A DNA stretch of 64,000 bases, taken from JABMQB01 sp963677475 (lineage in GTDB: Bacteria; Bacteroidota; Bacteroidia; Bacteroidales; Prolixibacteraceae). Every line of letters starts with the position of its first letter. Positions within the stretch are counted from its first letter, which is position 1. Location of the stretch: NCBI GenBank assembly GCA_963677475.2, contig CAXXQD010000022.1, forward strand, positions 248,001 through 312,000, given 5' to 3'. The notes below the pieces were generated by a model that saw only the letters and a list, made by a program, of their open reading frames with translations, was not told the DNA's origin and searched no databases. Below are positions 1 to 9,157 of the stretch, one piece after another. Position numbers and translations under genes: made by a program.

Positions 1-273
1 ACACAAGGGGACAATATTGTGCCTTATTATTACTACTACTCATCATCGATTTATTATCCGGGACCATGGTATAATTCTGGCGACATGGATGCCAAAGGTG
101 GGTTGTTGATAAATCCTGGGATTGGTATAAGGACTATGTTCTCCGAAAATTTTGGAATGAGTTTTTCTTTTGGGTATAGGTTTTCAAGATTAAAATATAC
201 AGGGGAATCAGACTATAAAATATGGCATGATTACAACCGCCTTTCTTTAAAAGTTGGCATAATATTTAACTAA
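1..273 (+). CDS. C-terminal part of an outer-membrane beta-barrel protein (partial)
   Basis: The frame is open from the first base of the window, so only the last 91 codons are present and the GTG at 19 need not be the start. The piece is rich in Tyr, Phe, Ser and Gly with alternating hydrophobic/polar residues and ends in LSLKVGIIFN, the kind of aromatic/hydrophobic last strand that closes an outer-membrane barrel. FSENFGMSFSFGYRFSRL reads as a barrel hairpin. The next gene starts 18 nt downstream on the same strand, so the two may be cotranscribed. The specific family cannot be named from this fragment. Confidence 0.6.
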   Translation, partial: TQGDNIVPYYYYYSSSIYYPGPWYNSGDMDAKGGLLINPGIGIRTMFSENFGMSFSFGYRFSRLKYTGESDYKIWHDYNRLSLKVGIIFN

Positions 274-291
274 CCCTAAAGCGAAAAGAAA

Positions 292-1575
292 ATGAAAACA
301 ATTCTAAAATATTCTTTTGTATTACTGATCCTCCAATTTGCCACTTCCTGTTTAGATAAATTTCAGGAAGAGTTCACTGCGTATTCACCTGTTTACATGA
401 GCTACGAAGATTTGAGGCAATCTGTAGCCATGACTACCCCCATTGATATCCAGGCAACAGGGAAAATATACTTTTATAACAACCATATTTTTATCAATGA
501 AAAACTTAAAGGGGTACATGTGATCAATAACGAAGATCCTTCAAATCCTGTAAATATTGGGTTTATTGAAATTCCCGGAAATGTTGATATTGCAATAAAA
601 GAAGATGTATTATATGCCGACAGTTATGTAGATATGGTTGCCGTTGATATTTCTGACTTAAATAATATTTCTGAAATTAACCGGGTTGAGGATGTTTTTC
701 CATATACACTTCCCCCAACAGATGATGAGTACAGGATTGCACAGGTTGATTCTGAATTGGGTGTAGTAATTGATTGGGAAGTTAAGGTGGTAAAACAGGA
801 TCTCGAATACAGATATTATCCCATGTATTTTGGTGGAGCCTATGAATACGACGTTGCCCTTAATAGCAGGGGAGGAGCCCCGGCAGCAATGGGTGAAGCA
901 TTTGGGGTTGGTGGTTCAATGGCCCGTTTTGGCTTATATAACGATTATTTGTACATCGTTGGTGAAAGCATTATGACAATGTTTGATGTGTCGGATGCCC
1001 AAAATCCATCCAACATTGGAAGCGAATACGCTGGTTGGTCAATCGAAACAATGTTTATTTACGATGATCATATATTTTTCGGGACACAATCAGGCATGAT
1101 AATTTATAGTTTGGAAGTTCCAACTGTACCTTCTTACATCGGGCAATTTTGGCATGTTACGTCTTGCGACCCTGTGGTCGTTCAAGATGGTTATGCGTAC
1201 ATAACACTTCGTGGTGGGAATACCTGTGGAAGCAATGTGAACCGATTGGATGTTGTTGAATTATCCGAAGATTATATTGACAATAAACTGCTGGCTTCTT
1301 ATTCTTTATATGGTCCATATGGATTGGGTGTTGATGGCGACATCCTTTTTGTTTGCGATGGCGATGCAGGATTAAAGGTCTTTGATGCTGCCGACAAACT
1401 AAGTATTGATGAACATATAATTAAAACATACCCAGGAATTAATGCTTACGATGTAATTCCAATTGATGGAAATTTATTTATGATTGGGGAAGGTGGTTTT
1501 TACCAATACGATTATTCAGATATTCAAAATATTACTCTGTTAAGTTTTTTGCCGATTGTGGAATCAGGCAATTGA
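292..1575 (+). CDS. LVIVD-repeat surface lipoprotein
   Basis: The 427-residue protein begins with a lipoprotein signal peptide (lysine at residue 2, hydrophobic core, lipobox ATSC at about residues 17-20). The rest is built of beta-rich repeats such as KGVHVINNEDPSNPVNIG and VDMVAVDISDLNNISEIN, which match the LVIVD repeat (predicted beta-propeller) known in many Bacteroidota lipoproteins. It probably sits on the outer membrane; no ligand or reaction can be assigned. It follows a barrel gene by 18 nt and is closed by a strong terminator, so it is likely the last gene of an operon that starts outside the window. Confidence 0.8.
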   Translation: MKTILKYSFVLLILQFATSCLDKFQEEFTAYSPVYMSYEDLRQSVAMTTPIDIQATGKIYFYNNHIFINEKLKGVHVINNEDPSNPVNIGFIEIPGNVDIAIKEDVLYADSYVDMVAVDISDLNNISEINRVEDVFPYTLPPTDDEYRIAQVDSELGVVIDWEVKVVKQDLEYRYYPMYFGGAYEYDVALNSRGGAPAAMGEAFGVGGSMARFGLYNDYLYIVGESIMTMFDVSDAQNPSNIGSEYAGWSIETMFIYDDHIFFGTQSGMIIYSLEVPTVPSYIGQFWHVTSCDPVVVQDGYAYITLRGGNTCGSNVNRLDVVELSEDYIDNKLLASYSLYGPYGLGVDGDILFVCDGDAGLKVFDAADKLSIDEHIIKTYPGINAYDVIPIDGNLFMIGEGGFYQYDYSDIQNITLLSFLPIVESGN

Positions 1576-1592
1576 GGTTAATTCTAAACGTT

Positions 1593-1619
1593 AAAACCCG
1601 GCTTTGTTCCGGGTTTTTT
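1593..1619 (+). terminator. Rho-independent terminator
   Basis: AAAACCCGG (1593-1601) pairs perfectly with CCGGGTTTT (1609-1617) around a 7-nt loop and runs into a T tract. It ends the LVIVD lipoprotein transcript. The following AT-rich gap to 1857 holds no gene I can support. Confidence 0.9.
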
Positions 1620-1797
1620 CATGCTTTGATTTATAATTATTTGAATAAATCAGAATTTTTTGAAAGTTTTTGTCTATTCCTGTAATTATATTTAATTTTT
1701 GTATTCTTATAAAGAAGATTTAATGCAAGGTGTATGTTGGATTTACATTTATGCAAGAATTATGGACATATTTAATAGTCCGAATTCGAACAATTGA

Positions 1798-1805
1798 TAA
1801 GTTTG
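1798..1805 (+). promoter_or_regulatory. Possible -7 promoter element of the TonB-receptor operon
   Basis: TAAGTTTG matches the Bacteroidota -7 consensus TAnnTTTG exactly, 53 nt before the TTG start at 1858. The -33 half is poor (TTTA at 1771-1774 with a 23-nt spacer), so this is only a candidate. Confidence 0.3.
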
Positions 1806-1857
1806 CGCTATAATAGATTAAGGAACTTATTTATAATTATATTAAGACACCTAGACC

Positions 1858-4584
1858 TTGAAGATTAAACGACACCCTTTCAAAATCAGTAGATTGATCA
1901 TTTTTGTTGTACTTTCAATCCCATTGTTTGTATCCGGACAAAGCGTAAATAATTTAAACATTCAAGGAGATTTTAGAGAGTATAAACTGGAAGATTTTTT
2001 TCATCAGTTGGAAGCTAAAAGCCAGGTTAAATTCTTTTATAAAAAGAGTTGGGTAGATACGGTGATAATCAATCAAATTTTCAACAATGTTTCCTTGGAA
2101 ACGGCTTTAACCAGAATTTTCTATGATCGCAAACTTACCTATAAACTATTTCAAGGATATTATGTAATGGTTTTCCCATTTAATTCCAAAGATAGATTGG
2201 TAGATGCAGATTTATCCAGGCAAATAACAATTGTAGGGGACCTATTAAATGTTGGGCGTTACAAATTTGCAACACTAAAAGGCAAAGTCATTGACGGTAA
2301 AAACGGGGATTTATTGCCGGGTGCAGTGGTTTACAGCCCTAAAGTAGGGAAAGGGGCTTCAACAGATGTAAATGGCAATTTTGAAATTGAATTGCCAACC
2401 GGTGAGCATAACCTTCAAATTACGTTTATGGGATTTGAGGAGGCTAATCGAAAATTAAAATTAATCGAATCTGGTGAAGTTGAGTTTGAGTTGTTTGAAG
2501 AAACCCATAGCCTGGAGGAGGTGACTGTTCTTGCTGAAAATACCACGACTTCTAAAACACAAATGAGCCTTGTTAAAGTTGATTCAAAAGATTTGAAAAA
2601 ACTTCCTGTTTTGATGGGAGAGACCGATGTAATAAAAGGAGTAACAATGATGGCAGGGGTGCAAACAGTTGGAGAGCTGTCATCCGGGTTTAATGTCCGT
2701 GGTGGAAACACAGATCAAAACCTAATTTTAATGGATGGTTCTCCTGTGTTTAATACATCGCATATGTTTGGTTTTCTTTCCATGATTAACCCCGATGTTA
2801 TTGAAGATATTAATTTATATAAGGGAGGATTGCCCGCACGTTATGGAGAAAGAATTTCATCGGTTATGGACTTGAAAATGAAAGATGGGAACGAAAATGC
2901 TATTAAAGCATATGGCGGAATTGGGTTGATCAACTCTCGTATTGCGATTGATGGTCCACTCACAAAAAATAAAAAACTGAAATTAATAACGGGATTACGT
3001 TCATCGTATACCGATTGGATTTTGAAAAAGGTCCCGGATGAAAATGTATCCCAGAGTGTAACCAATTTTTATGATTTAAGTGCTAAAGTTACGTACGATT
3101 TCAATTTACATAACCATTTGAGCTTGATGGGATACATAAGTAACGATGAATATAGTACAAGTGCCAATACGATAAATAAATACGGGAATGTTTTATTGAA
3201 CTTAAACCTTCGAAACAAACTGGGCGACAAATTAAGTAGCGAACTTGATTTATCCTATAGCAAATATTCATTTCGTTTGACTGATCTAGCAGATAGTGTT
3301 CTGGTGAAAGCATATTATTTAAAAAACCAGGTGCAATATAATTCGGCGAAATACCATTTTAGTTGGCAGCCACATGCAAGGCATAATGTGCATTTTGGTC
3401 TTAACGCGATTTATTATTTAAACGATCCTGGGGAAACAGAGCCATATCAATCAGAATCTATAATTGCAAACAATAAGTTGGATCGGGAGAAAGCCTTGGA
3501 ATCTGCACTATACCTCAGCGATGAATTTGATATATCTCCTGAACTAATATTGAACCTTGGATTAAGGTATAGCCGGTTTGACTTATTTGGTCCGAAAACT
3601 GTTTTTTTGTATGATGAAACTAAATCGAAAACACCAGAAACGGTTACTGGGAGCTTATCTTTTGAGGAAGGGGAAATTATCAAAACTTATCAGGGATTGG
3701 AACCAAGGGTTTCTTTGAGTTATGAATTTGGAAGTGATTATAACTTAAAGCTTAGCTACCAGCGAACCAGGCAATATTGTAATCAAATAAGCAATAATGC
3801 AGTAATTTCCCCCGCTGAAAGCTGGAAAGCGAGCGATTACCATTTAAAACCATTGCTTAATGATCAAATAGCTCTCGGAATCACAAATAACAAGTTAATA
3901 AAAGGACTAAATTTCACAACTGAAATTTATTATAAAAGCCTGCAGAACTTGATTGAATATAAAAATGGTGCAGAGATTATTATGAACTCCAATCTGGAAA
4001 CCAGTATTGCAAATGCAGATGGTTATTCTTACGGGATCGAATTGTCACTTAACAAGCCTGAAGGAAGGCTTACAGGATGGTTAAATTATAGTTTTGCCCG
4101 TACAATGAGAAAAACCTCTGGTGAATTGGATGGGGATATGATTAATAACGGAGATTATTATCCGTCAATTTACGACAAACCGCATGACCTGTCTGTAGTT
4201 GCAACCTATAATATTAGCAGGAGGTGGAGGTTTTCCGGAAACTTTGTTTTAATTAGTGGAAGACCAGTTACATTACCTGAGCTTACCTATGAATATGCAG
4301 ATCAAAACCTGATTTATTATTCCGATAGAAATAAATACAGGATGCCTCCGTATCACAGGCTAGATGTTTCCATCACCTTCGACGAGAATTTGAGGCGTAA
4401 AAGAATGTGGAAAGGGAGTTGGACCTTGTCCTTTTATAACTTATACGCTAGAAAAAATCCGTATTCTATTTATTACAAAAAGACAGATGCAAGGCAAAAT
4501 ACCAATTACAGGAATTATGCACTCTATAAGTTATCTGTTATCGGAACGGTCATACCTTCTTTAACCTATAATTTTACATTTTAA
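1858..4584 (+). CDS. TonB-dependent outer-membrane receptor with STN and carboxypeptidase-regulatory domains
   Basis: This 908-residue protein is predicted to import a ligand across the outer membrane using TonB energy. In order it shows a signal peptide (KIKRHPFKISRLIIFVVLSI, ending near SGQ), an STN domain (about 40-105), a carboxypeptidase D regulatory-like domain (about 138-222, GKVIDGKNGDLLPGA), a plug domain (about 235-345, GFNVRGGNTDQNLILMDG) and a barrel to the end, finishing in YNFTF. The start must be TTG at 1858: an in-frame TAG lies at 1852-1854 and the next in-frame ATG is past the signal peptide. STN domains usually imply signalling to a FecI/FecR pair, but none is seen nearby. 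It heads a four-gene run with a DUF4249 lipoprotein 1 nt downstream, a recurrent Bacteroidota arrangement. The ligand is unknown. Confidence 0.92.
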   Translation: MKIKRHPFKISRLIIFVVLSIPLFVSGQSVNNLNIQGDFREYKLEDFFHQLEAKSQVKFFYKKSWVDTVIINQIFNNVSLETALTRIFYDRKLTYKLFQGYYVMVFPFNSKDRLVDADLSRQITIVGDLLNVGRYKFATLKGKVIDGKNGDLLPGAVVYSPKVGKGASTDVNGNFEIELPTGEHNLQITFMGFEEANRKLKLIESGEVEFELFEETHSLEEVTVLAENTTTSKTQMSLVKVDSKDLKKLPVLMGETDVIKGVTMMAGVQTVGELSSGFNVRGGNTDQNLILMDGSPVFNTSHMFGFLSMINPDVIEDINLYKGGLPARYGERISSVMDLKMKDGNENAIKAYGGIGLINSRIAIDGPLTKNKKLKLITGLRSSYTDWILKKVPDENVSQSVTNFYDLSAKVTYDFNLHNHLSLMGYISNDEYSTSANTINKYGNVLLNLNLRNKLGDKLSSELDLSYSKYSFRLTDLADSVLVKAYYLKNQVQYNSAKYHFSWQPHARHNVHFGLNAIYYLNDPGETEPYQSESIIANNKLDREKALESALYLSDEFDISPELILNLGLRYSRFDLFGPKTVFLYDETKSKTPETVTGSLSFEEGEIIKTYQGLEPRVSLSYEFGSDYNLKLSYQRTRQYCNQISNNAVISPAESWKASDYHLKPLLNDQIALGITNNKLIKGLNFTTEIYYKSLQNLIEYKNGAEIIMNSNLETSIANADGYSYGIELSLNKPEGRLTGWLNYSFARTMRKTSGELDGDMINNGDYYPSIYDKPHDLSVVATYNISRRWRFSGNFVLISGRPVTLPELTYEYADQNLIYYSDRNKYRMPPYHRLDVSITFDENLRRKRMWKGSWTLSFYNLYARKNPYSIYYKKTDARQNTNYRNYALYKLSVIGTVIPSLTYNFTF

Positions 4585-4585
4585 A

Positions 4586-5668
4586 ATGAAAAAAAGTCTC
4601 CTCTATATTGGTATCTTTTTTCTTCTCCTTTATTCATGTGAAGAGATCTATGTTCCTGACTTAGAGTCTGTAGATAACTTTTTGGTTGTTGAAGGTAATT
4701 TAGTTTCCACCAAACAGATCAACCAAATCAGGTTATATATGTCCGCAAATTTTAACCAGGAAGAATTAACTTATCCTCCGGTAACTGGTGCAAAGGTTTA
4801 TTTGATTTCTGAATCTGGTTCTGCTAACGAATTTACTGAAATTTCTCCTGGAAAATACGAAGTCGACCATGTATTACAAAATCAACTTGGTTACTATCTG
4901 AAGATTGAACTAAATGGTGAGGTTTATGAGTCCGGTATCCAGGTCGTTCCTGATATCCCAAATCTTGATTCAGTGTATTGTGAGCTAAGCAATGATGTTT
5001 ATTTGAATGAAGAAAATGAGATAGTTACGGATGTTGGCTACAGGATATTTGCGGATATTGTACAAAGCGGCGAATATGGGAATAATTATCGTTTTTATGC
5101 ACGAAAGATACTCCAGTATATAGATTTCTATGATACTTTGCTTCCTGGTTATCCTGGGCCGATTGAGCTACCTATATATTTTTGGCAATCGTATTATCCA
5201 ACTGGCATTTTCAATATTGCTGGGCCTGCAGAATATAGTATAACAGATGATATACTAAAACACCCACTTGAATTTTACATAAAAAATACGAGGACTTTAA
5301 TTGCAGATACACAGATATTTGCAGGATGGATTTATATTATCGATCAATATAATATTTCTGATGAAACCTATGAATATTATAAAGATATGAATAGTCAATT
5401 AGATTCGGAAGGTAAAATCTTTGATCCCATTTATGTACAGGCGATTGGCAATATTAAATGTGTGTCAAATCCGCAAATAAAAGTTTTGGGCAATTTCGAG
5501 ATTGCCTCTTACAGAGAGCATCGGTATTTTCTAAAATATACGAGAACATCGGAAGATTTTAGTTTGAAGAAGGTACCATATTTTTATGAAATTCCTTATA
5601 ATGGACTTAAGAAACAATATAAACCCGATTTTTGGGAGACCGAAAAAAAAACATATCCTAACGACTAA
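4586..5668 (+). CDS. DUF4249 surface lipoprotein
   Basis: The 360-residue protein has a lipoprotein signal (MKKSLLYIGIFFLLLYSC, Cys 18) followed by the DUF4249 hallmark region EEIYVPDLESVDNFLVVEG, a beta-sandwich-like N-terminal part (GAKVYLISESG, PGKYEVD) and a Tyr-rich C-terminal half. DUF4249 proteins are regularly encoded directly after this type of TonB receptor and are thought to act as its surface partner; that role is inference. It starts 1 nt after the receptor and its stop overlaps the next start codon by one base, so translation is probably coupled. Confidence 0.88.
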   Translation: MKKSLLYIGIFFLLLYSCEEIYVPDLESVDNFLVVEGNLVSTKQINQIRLYMSANFNQEELTYPPVTGAKVYLISESGSANEFTEISPGKYEVDHVLQNQLGYYLKIELNGEVYESGIQVVPDIPNLDSVYCELSNDVYLNEENEIVTDVGYRIFADIVQSGEYGNNYRFYARKILQYIDFYDTLLPGYPGPIELPIYFWQSYYPTGIFNIAGPAEYSITDDILKHPLEFYIKNTRTLIADTQIFAGWIYIIDQYNISDETYEYYKDMNSQLDSEGKIFDPIYVQAIGNIKCVSNPQIKVLGNFEIASYREHRYFLKYTRTSEDFSLKKVPYFYEIPYNGLKKQYKPDFWETEKKTYPND

Positions 5669-7326
5669 TGAGAAAAAGTACATTTAGATTTGGTTGCTTG
5701 TTTATTCTTCTATTTTTAGGAACAGCATTGTGTAGCATAGGAAATGAAAAGATTTATTTATTCACCGATCAGAATTCATGTGTTTCGGGCGATACTATTT
5801 GGTTCAATGTGCTTTTATTTGATGAATCTTCTCCGGTTGAAAGCAATATTGTTCATGTATCGTTATCAGCAAACCTTAAACCTATAAACCATGCCATAAT
5901 TAAATGCACAAACAATATGGGCATGGGCTATTTGTCCATTCCTGATTCTTTATCTACAGGGGTCTACCAGGTTGTTGCTTATTCAAATAAACAGAAATAC
6001 TTTGATGTCCCATCCAGTGTTGAAAAGAGTATTTTGGTTTATAACAGGTTCGAAAGTAACCTAGAAACTATCCAGGTTCCTGATTTTAGTTTGCAGGATA
6101 AAATAGAGATTAAAAAGACAAGTTTTGGTATCCAATTGCCAAAAGAGATATACGCATCACGAGAAAAGGTTCAAGTGGCTTTGAATGTTCCTGAGAATAT
6201 ACGCGAAAACCTTAAAGGCTTGTTTATCAATGCAAGGTTGTCAGATCCGCTCACGGGCTCATTCCCCGTAATGAATAAACTCCAAAATATTCAAAAAAAC
6301 ACTTCGGAAATAATTATTGAAAAAGATGGGATGCTGGTAGAAGGATCTGTATATGATCCTGAGACAGACAAACCAGCCATAGGTGTATTGGTGCTTTTAA
6401 CCATCCCGGATTCTATACCGTATTTTGATTATTGTGTTACAAATGCTAACGGAGAATTTAAATTTTATCTTAAAAATGCTGTGGGCTCAGCAAATATGGT
6501 TTTTCAGGTAATCTCTAAGCAGGACAAGATATATCAGTTAAAATTTGGGACAGATAATTTATTTTCTAAGAAGGACTATGTGTATTTTGATAAAACGTTG
6601 ACTTATGATGAGCTATTATATTCAAAAAAAGTAATTGATGCAGCTTTTTACCAAAAGATGTTTGCCCAGGCTTCAATCGAAAAAGAAGAACATTTTGAGA
6701 TGGGCAAGGAATTTAAGTATCCTTATTATGGAAAGCCTGACAAGATAGTTTATCCGGAATTGTTTATTGATTTACCTGATTTTACTGAAATATCCAGGGA
6801 ATTGTTGCCGGGTGTTTTTAACCGGAACAAAGATGGTATATATAGTATTCGAATGCTTGATGCAGTCCGTATGGACGTTTTTAATACAGAGCCATTAAAG
6901 TTGATTAACGGGATACCGGTTTTTGATGCAAAACTCTTAAAGGATTTGGGAACAGATCAAATACAAAGGGTGGAAATGGTGTTTAAACAGAAATTTTACG
7001 GAGATTTGGCATTTAATGGGGTGTTGTCTGTTTTTACAAAAGATGAATCGCTAGACTGGACAGAAAATATTCCTAACTTCTTTAAGGTAAAATATAACTG
7101 TATTCAAAAAGCAGAGGAAAAAAGAAACTTGCCCTCAAAGGAGCAAGACCAAAACCTGCCCGATTTCAGGAAAGTTTTTCTGAGTGATTTTAATTCTGAT
7201 TTGGATAAGCCAATGGGTATTTCGTTCACAACTTCAGACTTGTTGGGGGATATACTAATAGAAGTAATCGGAATTGGTAAGGATAACAGATTGTATTACG
7301 ATATTAAAAAAGCCAGGATTGAATGA
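5668..7326 (+). CDS. Exported MG2/regulatory-domain protein with a TonB-plug-like C-terminus
   Basis: The 552-residue protein has a signal peptide (to about residue 24), then an MG2-like macroglobulin beta-sandwich (IYLFTDQNSCVSGDTIWF, LSTGVYQVVAYSN), a carboxypeptidase-regulatory-like segment near 228-270 (GSVYDPETDKPAIGVLVLL) and, at about 410-455, a stretch resembling a TonB plug (LINGIPVFDAKLL, QIQRVEMVF, FNGVLSVFTKD) without any barrel after it. Similar MG2-plug proteins occur across Bacteroidota beside TonB receptors; their function is not established. Its ATG overlaps the DUF4249 stop, and its own stop overlaps the next start as ATGA, so it belongs firmly to the same operon. A periplasmic or surface partner of the receptor is my inference. 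Confidence 0.75.
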   Translation: MRKSTFRFGCLFILLFLGTALCSIGNEKIYLFTDQNSCVSGDTIWFNVLLFDESSPVESNIVHVSLSANLKPINHAIIKCTNNMGMGYLSIPDSLSTGVYQVVAYSNKQKYFDVPSSVEKSILVYNRFESNLETIQVPDFSLQDKIEIKKTSFGIQLPKEIYASREKVQVALNVPENIRENLKGLFINARLSDPLTGSFPVMNKLQNIQKNTSEIIIEKDGMLVEGSVYDPETDKPAIGVLVLLTIPDSIPYFDYCVTNANGEFKFYLKNAVGSANMVFQVISKQDKIYQLKFGTDNLFSKKDYVYFDKTLTYDELLYSKKVIDAAFYQKMFAQASIEKEEHFEMGKEFKYPYYGKPDKIVYPELFIDLPDFTEISRELLPGVFNRNKDGIYSIRMLDAVRMDVFNTEPLKLINGIPVFDAKLLKDLGTDQIQRVEMVFKQKFYGDLAFNGVLSVFTKDESLDWTENIPNFFKVKYNCIQKAEEKRNLPSKEQDQNLPDFRKVFLSDFNSDLDKPMGISFTTSDLLGDILIEVIGIGKDNRLYYDIKKARIE

Positions 7327-8060
7327 AACAATTAGTATATATATTGCCAATAATTGTGCTGTTATTGTCGGTAAAAACCGGGGCAGGGCAAAGTTCTTAT
7401 GACAGCTGGACCAGTCTTTCCACAGAATCAAATAGCCTCAAATCTAAAATTGAAGGAAACAGGTTTTACCATACACCAATGTTCAGGGGGAGTTATTTTT
7501 ATCATTCCGATTGGTTAAAAGGAACGGTGACACTTGAAAATGAGGAGGTTTTTGAAAACCTGGATGTAAAGCTTAATTCATTGTTAGATGAGTTGGTTTA
7601 TTATAACCCGAGGATTGCAGCAACTATTATTATCGATAAAGAAAAAATTAAAAAATTTAAGGTTACTGGGAAAAATGGAGTTGTTGAAGAGTATGATAAG
7701 ATACAGGTGGGTTCGTTATCCGACGAATCCCGATACTACCGCAAAATATATGATGGCAATAAATCATTATATGTTTGGTATCGAACTTTTGAGATAAAAA
7801 CTTCCCATTTTATGGACGCTAAAAATGTGATGCGAAATACCGAATTTATTTTATCGAAAGAGTATTATGTGTATTTCCCCGAGAAGGGGTTCCATCGTCT
7901 GCAAGCAAACAGAAAATCTTTATTTGATCTTTTCCCGGATTCAAAAAAGGAGATCAAGAAAGCACTTCGAAGGAATAAAATATTTGGGATCGATGCAGAG
8001 GATCAGATGGTTAAAGTATTTGTGGTTTTAGGGCAAGAAGGAATTCTTGAGAAGTCATAA
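7323..8060 (+). CDS. Exported protein of unknown function, last gene of the receptor operon
   Basis: The 245-residue protein has a clear signal peptide (MKQLVYILPIIVLLLSVKTGAGQ) and then a soluble, charged, Tyr-rich body with no motif I recognise. The section GTVTLENEEVFENLDVKLN followed by ITIIDKEKIKKF-like strands suggests a beta-rich fold. It overlaps the upstream gene by 4 nt (ATGA), showing translational coupling and membership of the TonB receptor/DUF4249/MG2 operon. No terminator is evident in the 159-nt gap after it. Confidence 0.7.
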   Translation: MKQLVYILPIIVLLLSVKTGAGQSSYDSWTSLSTESNSLKSKIEGNRFYHTPMFRGSYFYHSDWLKGTVTLENEEVFENLDVKLNSLLDELVYYNPRIAATIIIDKEKIKKFKVTGKNGVVEEYDKIQVGSLSDESRYYRKIYDGNKSLYVWYRTFEIKTSHFMDAKNVMRNTEFILSKEYYVYFPEKGFHRLQANRKSLFDLFPDSKKEIKKALRRNKIFGIDAEDQMVKVFVVLGQEGILEKS

Positions 8061-8163
8061 GCAACATTCAATTCGAAAGCCCGCAGATTAGAATTCCCAT
8101 TTGTCAGAAAACAAAATCCCAAATTTAAAGTTTAAGGAATAGATGTGATTTTTGAGTCACCGA

Positions 8164-8214
8164 TTTGCCTTTGTTTTAACAGATATTGGTATTTTTGAAG
8201 TTCAACGAAAGGAG
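8164..8214 (+). promoter_or_regulatory. Promoter and Shine-Dalgarno of the transglycosylase-uvrA operon
   Basis: A perfect -7 element TATTTTTG lies at 8190-8197. TTTG copies upstream at 8164-8167 and 8170-8173 give 22- or 16-nt spacers, neither ideal. AAAGGAG at 8208-8214, 5 nt before the ATG, is a strong Shine-Dalgarno site, which is uncommon in Bacteroidota. Confidence 0.45.
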
Positions 8215-8219
8215 AAAAG

Positions 8220-9152
8220 ATGAGAGGAAAGAGGTGGATTTATGTTTATCCCGTTATACTTATAATTGGGTTATTTTTACTTGGGTTTTTAAATTCGAAA
8301 AAAGTTCCAGTCGAATACGAAGATATATCTAATCAGGGATTTGGACCTATTTATATTCCCGATTCTGTATTTTTTGCGGATAAACTTATTCCTGTAAATT
8401 ATTTCGATGTTTTTGAGAGCCTGGAAAGGGAAATTTTGGTGAATGCCAATTTTCATTCACAGACCATAAGGTTTATTAAATTAGCCCCGCGCTACTTTGC
8501 AGTTATCGAGCCCATATTGAGAGAATATGGTATTCCTGATGATTTTAAATACCTTGCCGTGGCTGAAAGTAACTTAAGCCCGAAAGCAGTTTCCCCGGCA
8601 AAAGCTGTTGGCATGTGGCAATTTTTAGCTGGTACGGCACGCGATTACGGTCTTGAAGTAACCAAGGAAGTAGATGAACGCTACCATGTTGAAAAATCGA
8701 CTGTCGCTGCATGCAAATATCTACTTGAAGCTTTCGAAAAGTATCAGGATTGGACTTTGGTGGCAGCTTCCTATAACGGAGGGATGAAATTTTTGACGGA
8801 CCAAATGGGGAAACAGAAAGTCGATAGTTATTTTGATTTGCTTTTAGGTGACGAAACAGAAAGGTACTTGTTTCGGATCGTGGCACTTAAATTGGTTTTG
8901 GAAAAACCGGAACAATATGGATTTTATATACCAGAGGAAGAAAAATACCCCGTTCTGGAAACCAGAAATGTTGAGATAGATGCCCCTGTCGCTGATTTTG
9001 CTGATTTTGCTTTGAAAAATGGAACGAATTATAAAATACTTAAGTATTTCAATCCATGGTTGCGCGAGGGCTATTTGAGCAATCCAAATGCAAAAAAATA
9101 TGTGGTTAAAATTCCTGTAGAAAATGGACGGGACTACCCTCAAGGGAAATAA
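8220..9152 (+). CDS. MltD-like membrane-anchored lytic murein transglycosylase
   Basis: The 310-residue protein cleaves the glycan strands of peptidoglycan in the periplasm. It has an N-terminal membrane anchor (about 6-24) and one SLT domain (about 90-225) with catalytic Glu116 in LAVAESNLSPKAVSPAKAVG, then GMWQF and ASYNGG, all family hallmarks. No LysM repeats follow, unlike E. coli MltD; the tail after residue 240 is short and ends in a single strand-like segment (KYVVKIPVENG). It is the first gene of a run with uvrA 5 nt downstream. The function is clear at family level; naming it MltD rather than another SLT protein is less certain. Confidence 0.9.
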   Translation: MRGKRWIYVYPVILIIGLFLLGFLNSKKVPVEYEDISNQGFGPIYIPDSVFFADKLIPVNYFDVFESLEREILVNANFHSQTIRFIKLAPRYFAVIEPILREYGIPDDFKYLAVAESNLSPKAVSPAKAVGMWQFLAGTARDYGLEVTKEVDERYHVEKSTVAACKYLLEAFEKYQDWTLVAASYNGGMKFLTDQMGKQKVDSYFDLLLGDETERYLFRIVALKLVLEKPEQYGFYIPEEEKYPVLETRNVEIDAPVADFADFALKNGTNYKILKYFNPWLREGYLSNPNAKKYVVKIPVENGRDYPQGK

Positions 9153-9157
9153 TTAAT

